Assembly: GCA_015039315.1 (NCBI GenBank)
Contig: WIDE01000013.1
Span: forward strand, 218,271 to 282,270
Reading direction: 5' to 3'
DNA length: 64,000 nt
Origin: Clavulina sp. PMI_390
Lineage: Eukaryota > Basidiomycota > Agaricomycetes > Cantharellales > Hydnaceae
Shown here in pieces: positions 1 to 12,600 of the stretch. Position 1 is the first letter of the stretch. Each line of letters opens with the position of its first letter. A program made the position numbers and the translations under genes. A model generated the notes under the pieces. That model saw only the letters and a program-made list of their open reading frames with translations, was not told the origin of the DNA and did no database searches.

Positions 1-3000
1 TGGATGACCATAAGACGTACGGGTGCAGCCTGGGGCTGATGCTTGAGGGAGCAAAGATGCTTATCCTCAATGACAACTCAATCCTCCTAGTTCTAGTCAA
101 CGGCATGGTGCACGTCATCACTATCGTCGTAGATGGCCGCCTTATTTCCCGCCTGACTATTAGCGAGGCAGTGGGAAGAACCAGCCCTCCAAGCACTCTG
201 CAGCTGATATCAGCAGGAACGGGGGATCTCCTTTTCGTAGGGTCGACATCAGGGCCTGGCTTACTGTTGAAGACAGCATGGGTATCCGTGCAACGCATCG
301 GAACCGATGCCCAAATGGAGGTAGATATGGAAGAAGAAATCGACATTGATGAAGGTAATTCCCCGTTCAGCATAGGGGGGAAAACTTGCAAAGACTCACC
401 AGCTCGCCGATAGATCTTTACGGAGACTCCACCTACGCTCCAGTTGCTACTAAAACTTCATCTTCCGACGGGCCGAAAGCTCTGCAGCTATCTTGCGCGG
501 ACTCATTACCTGCATGGGGCTCGTTGAACAGCTTCACCTTCGGTGTGAATGAGGACATTGTGAGCACGTTTTATTGCTGATTCGTTACCAACCGTGCCAT
601 TTCTAAGCGTGAGAGCTGCAGGATCATCCGCTACCAGAGCTCATCGCTTGTACTGGCGTAGAAGGAACCTCGACCCTAACCCGCTTTCAGGTATGTTGAG
701 ACTCTCATTTATGAATGTTAGGCCCTCACGCTCTATCGCGACCCAGAACCATCTTCCTACGCGGACATGGAATAAGATTCCCGCCATTTCCTCGAACATT
801 GGACTTTGGTCGCTTTCTATCCGCCGCAACTCCAGCATCAATGCCGAGTATCCGAACGGGGTCCATCCTGACACAATCATTGTTGCCAGCCATTCCAACC
901 CCAATCCGGGAGTCACCAGGGTAATTTGACAGCATGAGAACATACTTCGTTCTCCCAGGTTTTGCTAACTGAAGCTTCACAGATTCTGGAACCAGCTGGG
1001 GAGTCGGGAACCACCCGGATTCTATGGAAGACGCCTGCAACGGTCATTGCGGCTGGAGAATTCTTCCAGCGAACCCATATCGTGGTAGTCACGCCCAATA
1101 AGATCAAGCTTCTGAGCTCGGGTACGTCTGCTATGATAAGTCATTCAGAATGTGTCATCAATAACCTTATCTCTTTGCAGAGGCCCGAGAGCTGAGATCT
1201 ATTGACGAGACAGAGCTTGTTTCAGCTAGCGTATGTGACCCGTACATTCTTGTACACCGGAAAGATGGAACCGTGGTTGTCTATGCTGGCGATGCTACGT
1301 CCGCCTCCTTGACGGATGCTCCAGTTTTCTCAGTACGCCTATTAGTAATATCTTCTCTGATTGCTCCCTCATAACTGAGGCCCTTAGACTGCGGACTGTC
1401 TTTTATCTTCGTTCTTCCGAGAACGGACTGGGGCATGGAAACTTCACGGTGCCTCTCACGCGAGTGGTGTCAGCGAAGATGCCAGCCGTCTTGAGAGCGT
1501 CTTGAGTGGAGAATCGACCAGCCAATGGCTAATCTTGACGCGGGCCGACAACAAACTCGAGGTAGGAGCTACTTGTAAAACTTGAGCTCAGATCATTCAG
1601 CCTCGGGCTAAATTACACCCTCATTCAGGTGATATCGTTACCGACTTTTGATGTGGCTTTCTCTTCGTCGGAGCTCCTTGATATACCATCCGTCATATCC
1701 GACACGAGATCAGACAATGCGTCGCGAGTTGCCCCGGACAGCAAATTGAGCGGAGAAGTCATCAAGCTGACAGTAGCCCCAATAGGCGTCGGCGATTGCA
1801 ACCCCCATCTGGTGGTATGTAATAATTCGACTTTGCCATTCCATGACGAACAATTGAGCTCAGGACCCCTTCCTAATTCTGTATCATAGGTACTCACGCG
1901 CTCGAATCTCGTGGTCGTGTACGAAGCTATCCCTGATATGGCTACATCCCTGTCATCAAACTCCTCTCGTTCATTACCCTCGTCCCAAGCGCTGCTCCCT
2001 ATCAAGTTTATAAAGAAGCTCTCTCGCGCTCTCCCAGTGCAGGCCGCATCATCTGGTGCTCCACGGCATCTCATCTCGTTTTCTACGATCTGTGGGGGTG
2101 AGCAGCTCTCAGGGGTTTTCGGTCTCGGCATGCGGCCCTTCTGGCTTGTAGCAACACGAGTCTCTTCCGTCAGGCTTCACCCATCTAGTCACAAGGTTGT
2201 GCATGCCTTTGCATCTACAAATGCATTCGATCCGAAGGGGCAGTTTATCGTGCAGACGGAAGCTGTACGTATCAGATGTTTTCTGCCCCCGTTCTTTGCT
2301 GACGGACTTAATGTGTGCCTTCAGGGAGTCACACTGGACGAATGGATACCCAACCTCTCCCTCGATGCTGATTTGCCTTATCATGTTGTTCGCACCGAGA
2401 GGCTCTATTCAACAATCACGTACGACGTCACATCACAGCATTACGTCGCCGCTTCCCTAATGAAGCGGGAGTTCCAACTCTTTGACGAGGAAACTAACCC
2501 TTTGTGGACCACTGACGGTTAGGATAACTAGGTTTGCCATACGCAGTGAGCAGCACTGAATTATTGGATGCTTTGATTCATTAGATGAGCGTCTAATGCT
2601 CCCTCAAGGGAACGCCTCGGCTATAGAGCTCGTATCCCCTCATACATGGGAAACCGTAGATGGGTAAGCAGACATACTGTCAAACCCCATTTTCACACAC
2701 TAATAATAACTTGGTATCCAGTTATGAATTTCCGGAATATGAGACCCTAACTTGCCTGCAGTCGATTCCTCTCGAATCGAACAGTGTAGAGAGCGGGTAC
2801 AGAGACTTCATCGTTGCTGGCACTATTGTTGACAGAGGTGAAGACCTCGGCGTTAGGGGCGCGGTAAGGACCTGTTTCCGCGCCATATCTGTGGAGCTGA
2901 TAGCTAAATATCTTTATGCAGGTCTATGTCTTTGAGGTCGTCGAGGTAGTTGGTGACGAGGAGGGAAAGCGGCAACACAAACTCAAAATCCGATGCCGCG

Positions 3001-4132
3001 ATGATTGTAGAGGGCCTGTCACTGATATCTGCGGTATGAATGGCTACCTCGTGTGTTCCGTGGGACAAAAGGTTCTTCCTTTGCTTCGTTATTTTTGCAT
3101 GCCTCAACTAATACCTGATCAATTCTCAAGATTTTTGTTCGCGCGTTCGATTTGGATGAACGCCTGGTCGGCATTGCCTTCCTTGATGTGGGAGTCTACA
3201 TTAACTCCTTACGGGCAGTTAAAAACCTTCTTTTGATTGGTGATAACATGCAAGGCACTTGGTTTGTTGCGTTCCAGGCAAGTTCGCTCTGCTTCCCTTC
3301 TCTCAGGGAGGGCGATCTCAGCTTACCTAATGCCTCATCGATAGGAGGATCCATATAAACTTGTAATTTTGTCGAAAGGGCGCCAGAACTCATCTGTGTC
3401 AAGTGCAGAATTCTTCTTTGGTCTTGACGGCAAATTATCCTTCATAGCTGCAGGTGATGATGGTATTATCCGCGCATTAGAGTTCAACCCTACCCGTACG
3501 TACTCCTTGGAGATGCTTCTGCTTGTGGGTCTTGCGCTAACAAGGTCTCGCCGCTTAGATCGGTCATCTGAAGATGGGAAGAAACTCTTGCTTCGAACTG
3601 AATTCCATGGACAAGTAGAGCACTGCTCCTCCATGGCTGTTGCTCGACGGCGCGAGAATTCCGAGAGTACCGAGAAAGACGTTGAAGTATCTTCTGCGCA
3701 GTCTATCATACTATTTGGTTAGTGTGGTATGTCCAACAGATGCATCATCCACTGATGCAGGATCATTTCAGCCACCCTCGATGGATCCATAACACAGATG
3801 TTAGCGCTAACAGACGCGACATTCAAACGGCTATCACTGTTACAAGGGCAGCTGGTGCGCAATGTGCAACATGTTGCTGGTCTCAATCCTCGTGCCAATA
3901 GGTTTGCCACCCAAATTCCCAAAGTGGTGCAACTCTGACCTCCATCTCCATCCTTAGGACTGTGCGTAATGATGCCGTCTCTCGTCCTCTCACAAAGGGT
4001 ATCCTTGATGGGGCACTGCTGCGAGCGTTCACTGATTTGGGTGCGGGTAAACAAGCTGAGATGACCCGGCAGATCAGCACCAGTCGAGCCGTCGTATTTC
4101 GAGATCTGGGGGCTTTTAGTGATCCTTGGTAG
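1..4132 (+). CDS. CFT1: Cleavage and polyadenylation specificity factor subunit 1 (CPSF160/Cft1), 3' part
   Basis: Large beta-propeller scaffold of the nuclear cleavage and polyadenylation complex that helps recognise the poly(A) signal. The gene enters the window in an open frame from base 3 (DDHKTYGCSLGLML...), so the first few hundred residues are missing. About a dozen short introns interrupt it. Seen: the acidic linker DMEEEIDIDE followed after a small intron by DLYGDSTYAP, a hallmark of Cft1; GVTLDEWIPNLSLD; the C-terminal CPSF_A region with GYRDFIVAGT, VYVFEVVEVV, VTDICGMNGYLVCSVGQKI and SLRAVKNLLLIGD. The last exon ends RAVVFRDLGAFSDPW followed by TAG at 4130-4132. EXO70 starts 207 bases downstream on the same strand. 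Rse1/DDB1 share the CPSF_A fold, but the acidic linker with its LYG motif favours Cft1. Confidence 0.9.
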
Positions 4133-4339
4133 CTCCTCATTCTCTCCAACGGGCCATTTTAGCTGCTCGTATCCGAATATTTTACTATCATTTCCTTGTC
4201 ACTTGTATTCGTCCCGTATAATGAACTGTGAAATCAGAAGTTGTGGACAAACAATGTTAAGCCTCGATCCAAACATCCGCTCCTTGCAACGCCTGTGGTC
4301 GCCGCCTTCTGAATTTAGTGTGATAAGCAACTCCCTACG

Positions 4340-6692
4340 ATGGACGACGAATCAGCAGACATCGAGTTGCTCGAGCAGCACCTCAATCGCTCCAACCAAC
4401 TTTCTTCTCGCATGACTTCTGTCCTATCCAAGTTCGATCGGCGACTACAGACGTTAGAGAAGTCTATGCTCCCATTCAACAAAACGACTCAGTCTCTTAC
4501 ACGGCTGGCAGATAGTGAGCCCTTCCACTGATGGCTCCCGCTGCCTGGGATAACACTGCGTTGTAGATATCGATCGAACTCTGGAAAGCCTGGAAAGGTT
4601 CGCCACCTCCAAGCCGCAATCCAACGTCGACGAGAGCTTGATTATGAGAGGGTGCGCATACCAGCATAAGCCATTACTCCCCTACTTCTAACCCAAATTT
4701 GCTATAGCCCTCGGGATAGCGACTTCTACCAATATACTGACGCCATCAAAAGTCTTAACGCTGGCCTTGCTTTTAGTGATGCTGACCGCTCCACACAAGA
4801 CGCTGTACGCTCACTAGTTCATTTCTAGTTCACTCAGATGTATGAGCTCCCTAATACTTCACAACAGAGGCTTGCTGAGACTGGGGCTAGGAAGATTGCC
4901 CAGCTATTTACCACTATGACCGCAGAGGCGTGCACCTCCGCACCCCTTGACCCAATGCAATATCTTGGCTCGGACCCTGCGGAACTTCCGCTTATGGATC
5001 GTGCTATCGAGGAGTCCCTATACCCTGTCGTTGACGCCCTTCGAGCCCTCCCTCTCCCATCTACACACCCGTCCCACCCTACGTCTAAAAGCAATCTGGC
5101 TATTCTCAATGAGGCACAGGACGGCTACGGTTCAATGCGGGCTGGATGGATCAAAAGATGCCTAGAGCTGAGATCGAGAGAGCTCATTGCGAATGCAGAC
5201 ATGGAAGACCGAGGGATGGAGATCAGCATCGGCTTCGCTGACTGGACCCAGGGAATGTTTATTCTGGCGGAGGTATGTTCAACAACCAATCCCCCCTTAT
5301 AACAAGGATCTCATCGTGTTACACAAGGCAGAGTATACCAAGCTTTCACGGCTTGCACCAATCCAATATCCATCAGCACTTTCCACAACCTTTGGTCTCA
5401 TCATGCAATCCATGGTCTCTGTCTTCCAATCCATTTTTTCCGCCTTCACCGCTCTTGCCAAGCGCTCAGTTCGCCGATACCTCCAGCTCGCTTTTTCGAC
5501 ATACACGGAACTATCTGCCCTTCAAGGGCGATGGGATGAAGTGGTACGCCAACGGGCAGGTCGGAAACAGAACGAGCTTGCGGATTCTCTGCATTCGTTA
5601 CGGGCAATTTGCTTAAGGATTTTTCCCGAAGCCATTGCTGATATTAAAATGGCCCTCAACAATCCTCAGGCTAAGGCTATGGAAACCAATACAGCAGTGG
5701 CGTCAGTAGTGATCAGCGTGAGTAGGACATTAATCACATTCGTTCCTGCTCATCCGAAATCACTAATAACCCTGAATCAAAAGTCCGTTGATTTGCTAGA
5801 GAAGCTGACCCCTATTCAAGATGCCGCAATCGCCTCGCTCAGAGTTTTAGGTGATGGTAATTGGAACATGGGCGATGTATCTGGCAATCTCCGCAAAGTT
5901 GGCGAATCCCAAGAAACTGGCGACCGAGAGTTGCTGGAGCATTTCACATGTATGTCTGCCCAGTCGCATATCCTTGCCTTTCATATCAATATCAAGCATT
6001 AATGGTACCACAGACGACATGATATCAGGCCTTCTCACAACCATTACTACCATGACCAAAACCCAGAAGCGGTTCCCCCTAGGCTCCATATTCTTCATCA
6101 ATAATGTTTCTTATCTCCGCCTACGCTTGCTCTATTCGCAAGACCTACCCGTGGATGATTTACTCTCAGCCAAATCACAATCTCTCCTCAATGCCAACCT
6201 ACGCTCAGCAAAAGCAACGTATCTCGAGTCAAACCTCACAGCACTCGTTTCCTGCTTGTCCGAAGACAAAGCACAGAGCGGTCTCGGGAACAACAAGCAG
6301 GGGACAAAGGAGAAGGCGTTGAGGTTCTTTGACTGCCTGGACGAGCTAGTGGAGAGGCACCGATTTGCCAAGGTGCTTGACGGAGACCCGGATGCGCGAG
6401 AAAAGCTTTCCGATGACGTGGTCCAGCTGGTGATCCCGGTGCTGAACAGTTTCTTGAACAAGCATCGAGAAAAGGAGTTCAGTCGAAGTAAGTAATCCAC
6501 CATTGTGCTCTTGATGGTACGGGTTTTGACTAATCGTCCTCTCTTCCCGGTAATTTCTGCCTCTAGATCCACAGAAATGTGAGGAGCTTTGATTATTGTC
6601 GTCTCATGATCGTCCTGATAAAATTTTGTTATTCAGATATCAAGTTCACCCCGGAGGAGGTAGAGAGACAACTCCGCTCTTGTTATCGCTAA
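4340..6692 (+). CDS. EXO70: Exocyst complex component Exo70
   Basis: Subunit of the octameric exocyst that tethers secretory vesicles at sites of polarised growth; in the family the C-terminus binds PI(4,5)P2 and Rho GTPases. It starts at ATG 4340 (MDDESADIELLEQHLNRS), an N-terminal helical region typical of Exo70 (ELLEQ...LNRSNQL). The helical-bundle Exo70 domain follows, with LMDRAIEESLYPVVDALRAL, MISGLLTTITTMTKTQKRF and IFFINNVSYLRLRLL. The very short last exons (around 6556-6567 and 6637-6692) encode NPQKYIKFTPEEVERQLRS and end at TAA 6690-6692; this matches the family's conserved NPQKYIKYTPE tail and justifies splicing past the stop that follows SRSK. Reading length is about 640 residues, near the family norm. 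It converges with the aspartic protease gene downstream. Confidence 0.93.
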
Positions 6693-7084
6693 TTCTAGTC
6701 CTAGTTATCTCCCGCTTTACCATAATTTTTAATGAACAGTTGCTGGGTTATGTGCTCCCGCCATTTGAGAAAACATCGGTGCATCTAGCACTAGTAATCT
6801 ATTGTCCCTCAAAGTCCATTGTCCGATCTACTCGATGAGACTACATCATGGCACAAAAATCTTGGGTATACTCCAGTGACTCTACTTGTGTATAGAAATG
6901 CAGCAGCGTAGTGACTGGAGCCGTAAGCTCCACCTGCGCTGAGGGAAGGATATTGTGCACAAGGATCTCCGCCACATCATGTGGTTTATGAAAGGCTCCG
7001 TTCTCATTAACCCCAAATAATGAATGAATGCAAGGCTGACGACGCATTTCATCTCGAAAACACCATCCGCTCCTACAGATATCC
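6693..7084. other. Intergenic region between two convergent genes
   Basis: Holds the 3' untranslated ends of EXO70 (+) and the aspartic protease (-). Short open frames on the minus strand at 6841-7098 have no recognisable content. No RNA gene or repeat seen. Confidence 0.6.
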
Positions 7085-9026
7085 TCAAGCGAGATCAAAG
7101 CCGTAAATCACCGCGCTTGTGAGCGCACCGGTCAATAGCGCCGCCCATCTTGCACGTTGGAGTGAGCTCAACAGCGCCAAAGCATCAGACTTCTTAGCAG
7201 TCGCCTTCGGGGCACTGGCGTCAACCGTTGGAGAAGGCACTGTATCGGTGGCAAACGTAGTTGCTGTTGACGAGAGAGTGGCAAAACCCACCGAAGGCGG
7301 GTCATATCGGAAGACACTCATCACGTTTTTCTACGCGCAGTGGTGGTTAAAATCCAAAAGCACATGAAGTCAGGACAATGGGGGTAGAGTGTACTAACTA
7401 GGAAAGTGTCTCCTATAACCCAGGCAGGGAGGTTGGAGCTGGCTGGGTCGAGGATAAAGAATGCGCCAACGCATGTAGCAGCGTTGATTGTTTCGAATAA
7501 GAAGTCATTCGGATCGATTGACCAATTTTGTCCTCCCCCAAATGCCAAGCTCACAGTGACCGTAGTGTTGCAAGCTAAGTCAGGAGATGAAGGTGAATAC
7601 GCTAGTTGCAACTCCAAACCCAAAGGACTATACTTACGATAGAGATAATACCCTTCGTAATTCCCGGTGCCTTTCGACGAACCTGGGATCTGGGAGAAAA
7701 TTGCCGCAATCTGATCGCTTGGCCCTCCAATAAGCGAGGTACCCTGCCCACAAACAAAGAGGAAGCCGCGAAACCGGGTGAAAAGGCTATCCAAAGATGT
7801 AGAGAGGAAAACACTCACAGAGTCGATTGCAGCTTGTGCAGACCCGTGCCAGACCTGCGAGCCTTGGACATTCACAGCTGTAGCGGAAGATGTTATTCTG
7901 CCGTACAAATAACCAAGCAAGACAATATCAAAGCTTACTGGTTAGCGGAATAAGCCAATATGTCCCCGAATTGGCCAAAGAGGTGTATTCAATATCTCCC
8001 GTGTACAGAGTCTCATTGAGGTAACCCATCGTGAAGATTCCTCCGGGCTCCAGCTGGCTTGCTCCTGCAACATCTGTGAACCTGGGCAACTATCAGGCTA
8101 TGACACCATATTACGGTAATAATTCAAACATTGAGCGCTTACCTAGTTAGGGTGAAGGACATAACGGGGCTGTCCCAGGTAGATGCTAGAGACTGCCAGA
8201 ACGGGACGGCTTTGGAAGTGGCCAGAGGTTGCCATGCTAGACCCAGTAACCCAGATACTGGTGTCGCTATCAGGCCATTGCTGACCACATCGCACGATGC
8301 TGTCGAAGCAAAAGAAAAGAAGCTGTTGTGAGGAGGTAACCTACCATATCAGGGAAATTGATGACTAACCAAATACTTGGTCTGCCAACGAGAATCCTGC
8401 CATTCGGACAACATCCGATCCTAGTGTCCCTGCAGCGGTTCCGGAGCCGTAGGTGATATTGAAGGAAGTTCCTATATGTTTCGACGTCGACGAAGCCGAA
8501 GGGTTGTAACCTGGAGAGGAACCACATCCTTGTTTACAGTCCATGGAGACGACCCAGAGATCACTCGATCCACTGTGCAGACCAAAAAAAATAGTTTCCT
8601 TATTGAGGATGTAGTATAGTTGCCTCACAATCCGGGGAGACGTACGTGTCGAGAATCACATTATAGTACACCGGAGGGGTACCAATCCCCACGGTGCCGA
8701 AGTACGAAGTGTCGGATCCCTGTGAGCAGCATTGCCCTTGAGAACGAGATATACAATTCACATGAACGATTGCCTACCTGGTTAACAATCAAATTGAATC
8801 CTCCGTCACGCTTAGAATGGGCGCTTGTAGGGTTGTACTTGTGATGTAGCCGGCGCCCGAGTTCTGCAGCCCAGGCTCCATCATCATTCGCAAAGCCTTG
8901 TGGCGTTGGAGAGCGCCTTGACAGGGGTATAGTGATCTTGGAAGAGGGATAGCCAGGGCCAGATAGAGCTGTGACAGTTGTGAGGGAGAGCAAAAGGGCT
9001 AGTGGCCAGCGAAAGAAGGGGAGCAT
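7085..9026 (-). CDS. Secreted pepsin-type aspartic protease (family A1) with hydrophobic C-terminal tail
   Basis: Acid endopeptidase with two catalytic aspartates. The chosen start is ATG at 9026 (MLPFFRWPLALLLSLTTVTA), a clear signal peptide; the frame extends upstream only to a GTG at 9041. Seen in order: a propeptide with basic site SKRDGG; flap-lobe start GTVGIGTPP; the first active site DTGSSDLWV, split by an intron between DT and GSS (exons 8646-8719 and 8370-8572); NITYGSGTAAGTLGSD; a substrate-lobe core with GLLGLAWQPLA; the second active site DSGTSLIGG, again split by an intron after AIDS; and a terminal VIGDTFLKNVMSVF. At least six introns. After the fold there is a Ser/Thr/Ala-rich linker and a hydrophobic stretch ARWAALLTGALTSAVIYGF before the stop at 7085, suggesting a GPI or membrane anchor (inference). 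About 440 residues. Confidence 0.92.
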
Positions 9027-9646
9027 TTTGCAGCAGTTCACGAGTGACCGACAGTGGTAGAGAAGACAGAGAGGATGGTAGATGGAAATAGGGGATATCG
9101 ACCGGCGAATCCAGGCACTTGAACGAATGAGAGCCGCTCAGCGGGAGTATCAAAGGAAGAACAAGGGATCTTGAGGCGCGGGCATCAAACGTGAGTGAAA
9201 CAGTCCGCACAAAGTCGCCAATCGAGAGACCACAGAGAGATCATTCACGTGGGTTAATATAAATGAAACCCGCAGGCAATTAAACCTCGAAGGATAAAGC
9301 AAAAATCTCACCAGAAAGCAGGGGTCATCAGCTTGATGACAACCCAAGTGAAGCACGGTGGAGACAACAGCCCGAGGCCACCGAACAATGTTCGCTGCTA
9401 GCGTCAATCAGCGTTGATCATCATTGATATCAAATGGAGAAACCGAGAATCGTACTGTATACACAAAGTATGTTTACGAACAGGAAGCGTGGATACGAGA
9501 AAGAAGGTATAAGTCACATAAAAACAGAACAGAGTGAAGGTATTACAGTTGATGTCAGCCGGACAGCAAAGAAATGCACACCCAATGAACCAGGGAATAA
9601 ATAATAAGAAAAAAGTGGAAACATCAGAGGGCCAGTGTATTGACTC
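9027..9646. other. Intergenic region, protease promoter and RhoGAP 3' end
   Basis: Upstream region of the aspartic protease and downstream region of the RhoGAP gene, both on the minus strand. No convincing open frame, RNA or repeat seen; minus-strand frames at 8884-9210 and 9150-9407 lack recognisable content. Confidence 0.55.
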
Positions 9647-12600
9647 CTAGATTGGAGGGCCACTCGTGATGGTAGATTGTTGAGGAGTCTTTTGGCTAGG
9701 GCGGGGCGACGCAGGCAAACCTGGCCCACCGCCTGAACCCTGAGGTCTCAATTGAGGCCGAGCATTGATTTGTAGGCCGCGGGCGGCGGCGACACTAGCG
9801 CCGTGCGACATGTTACGTGAACCGTCCTGACTGGGACGCTGAGGGCTGGCATATTCTCCTGAGGCATCTTCGACCTCATCAATGATAGACTCATCTTCGT
9901 CTTCCTCGTCGCTCTCTTCACGAGGCACCATCACCTCCTCATCTGAATCTTCGTCCATTTCGGGAGCTAAAGAAGCCATCAGTACTCAGAGAAAGTGCAG
10001 ATCACCAGCGAACAACGTACTGTGAAGAGACCTCCCTCCCAGGCCTAAAACTTGATCTGTAGCGCCCTCAGCATACGTCACAGAATTCCTGTTCGACGAA
10101 TGGATCTGAAGAGCAGGATTCTTCAGTCCTCCATCGCCATTCTTCGCGCCCGGAATGGCTACAGGTACTGTAGGAGGGTTACCAGGGATCGTGAAATCAA
10201 CACCTGGTCGAGCCGCAACGTCCTCCACACTGAACACAGTGGGGAAATCGGTGAGCATCAAGCTAAAGACTCCTGCAGGTATGCCTAGAGTTGGGCTGAA
10301 TACAATGCCAACGTTGCGAACGGTCATCTTGTTCACCCCGTTGTTTTGGACGATGCGGATGAGATGTGCGCATAGAGCACGCAGGAGAGAGTAGTTGGGA
10401 TATGGCAGAGAGGCAATGAGGTTTACGAGTTCTCCTATTCGCTCATAGGGATCAGTGAAATCTATCACACGAAAAAAATCGAACGGAAGTCAGAAATATG
10501 GGTGAATGCACGGCGAGGGAGCCCATACCAATCACTGCTAAGAAGCGAGGGTGGCGCTCGACCGTGAGGATGCTCGTCGGAAGCTCTCGGAAGTAAGATT
10601 TTAACAGCCCAGCAACAGCGTGCGGATCCCAATACTCATCATCGTTCACGAGGTCAACATCACCGTCTGACAATGGAGCGTTAAGTTCGCGCACACAAGC
10701 CCACAAAATACTAAAAAACTCACAGGTATTGAAACGATCCTTCAGAGACTTGATGACAGCTGAACTCCCACTCAATCGATAAATACCTTCCTCCGACTCT
10801 GCGCCCTTGTCCTCCAAATACTGGATGCACCTGAACACAACGCTCGGTAGGTCACAGTGGATCGAAACCGCTAGCGCATCAGTGATCGGGACGCCAAACA
10901 CCGCACGAGGCACAGGCTTCCCGACAACGGGGGGAGTAGGGGTGTTGTGACTTGCCCCGCCGAAAGGCCAGAAGCCGTGTGTCGACTTGGTTTTGCGATC
11001 CCGCTCCTTCTCCTTTTCTTTCTCCTTTTCCTTCTCTTTTTCTCGCTCCTTCTCCTTCTCTTTTTCCTTGTCCTTCGTGGAGGTGCCTTCGTTGGCTCCA
11101 TCAGAATTACCGCCGGACTGTCCCTTGCTCCCAAAGCTGAAGCCCTGGATCTTGTGCCCATCCTTTGGCCCTGAGATGCCCTTTTTACCAGTATTGTCAG
11201 GAACACCATCCGCAGATGTGTCGTTTGTGGATTTCTGGACGGTGGGATGGAATGAGCTTCGTTGCGGTGGCACACGCAGCTGGCCGTTGCTCCCCGTAGG
11301 ATGCAAGGACCCACCACCACCCCCGCGAGGAATCTCAAGGTCAGGATAATGCCCCATCTCAGAGTTTGCGCGAGGCATGACTAGGATAGGGTTGTTGCTA
11401 ACAGCTGAGAGAGGTGTCTGCGAGTCTGGGAGAGAGGAGGATAGGGGTATATTCTCGCTTGACTGATGCTGCCCTGCCATGATGGATCGAGCGACGCTGC
11501 TATTAGGGCCGATTATGGGAGTGACAGTAGAGGCTGAGCTGTAGGTTGGGGTCTGACCCTCGCTATCAGGCGAGGTTGCCGGCGGCAAAGCCGACGTCGG
11601 ACGGCCAATCATATCCTTGTTGATATGTCTTGGCGGCTGCGTGTTAGTCGGTGACGAGAACGAGTTTGTGCTGGAGGAGTGGTGAACGTGGTGAGAGACT
11701 TGGGTATTGATGGACGGGAGTTCGGAGGAGGAGGCGCCATAAGGAGGAGGAACGCTGTCATTATTGTAGAAGTCGCCCGAGACGTGTCGAACTAGGGCAT
11801 CTACCCAGCTATCGCGATCGGTGTCGCTTTCGGCACATAATACATGGCGAACAGCAGAGTTGTGCGGAGGTCGTTTCGCCTCGATGATAAGGAAGGCGTG
11901 GCGGAAAGAGTTTTCATCGTCGTCAGCAGTAGGCACAACTTTTTGTTGACGCCCAATCTGCGCATTGGTGATAGATATGGATCCAAGATGCTGGCCGCCT
12001 CTCTGTTAGGGTAATAGGTCAGCTGATGAAGACATGAGCAGGCGCAGGGAAGACTAACGCTTTCATAATATTCGAGGCTTGCTCCTTGTAGTACAAAGTA
12101 GCGCGTTTTCCACTTGAGGAATCTGAGAACAGAATACCGTCAAGTCAAATCACAATGCATATGATGGAACAACATACCCTCCAAATGTCTTGCTCCGCTT
12201 GGTGAGGTAGCCCTCCTTATGCCCTACTTGATGGACAGGCGACATCTCGGGCCGTATAATCCCAGTGCTGAAGAACATGGGCACATCACTCCCAGAACGT
12301 ATATTCGTGGCGACGAGGCTCTGCAAGTATGTCTCCAATGCGGCCTTGCGCTGATCGACTTTGGCTGGCGCATTATCTTTGAAGAGCTTTGCTTCTGGAA
12401 GCGCCGCAATCTTCTTGGTCTGCGCCTTGTTCATGCTTGTGCGAATACGAGTGTCAAGGGCGAGAACATCTGACCACAGCTTCTCGACTTTCCATGGTTC
12501 CTTGCCTTTGATGTTCACAGCAATGATGAAGGAGAGGACCTCCTTCCCACGATCGTTGGATCGGATTGCGGAGCCCTCCACGCGGATCGTGGTATATGGG

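Noticed and set aside
9027..9041. Longer N-terminus (MNCCK...) for the aspartic protease
   Set aside because: The upstream codon is GTG, not ATG; the ATG at 9026 gives a standard signal peptide.
11801..11986. Alternate frames over the RhoGAP PH region
   Set aside because: Shadows of the coding frame; PH domain sequence continues in the main frame across the introns.
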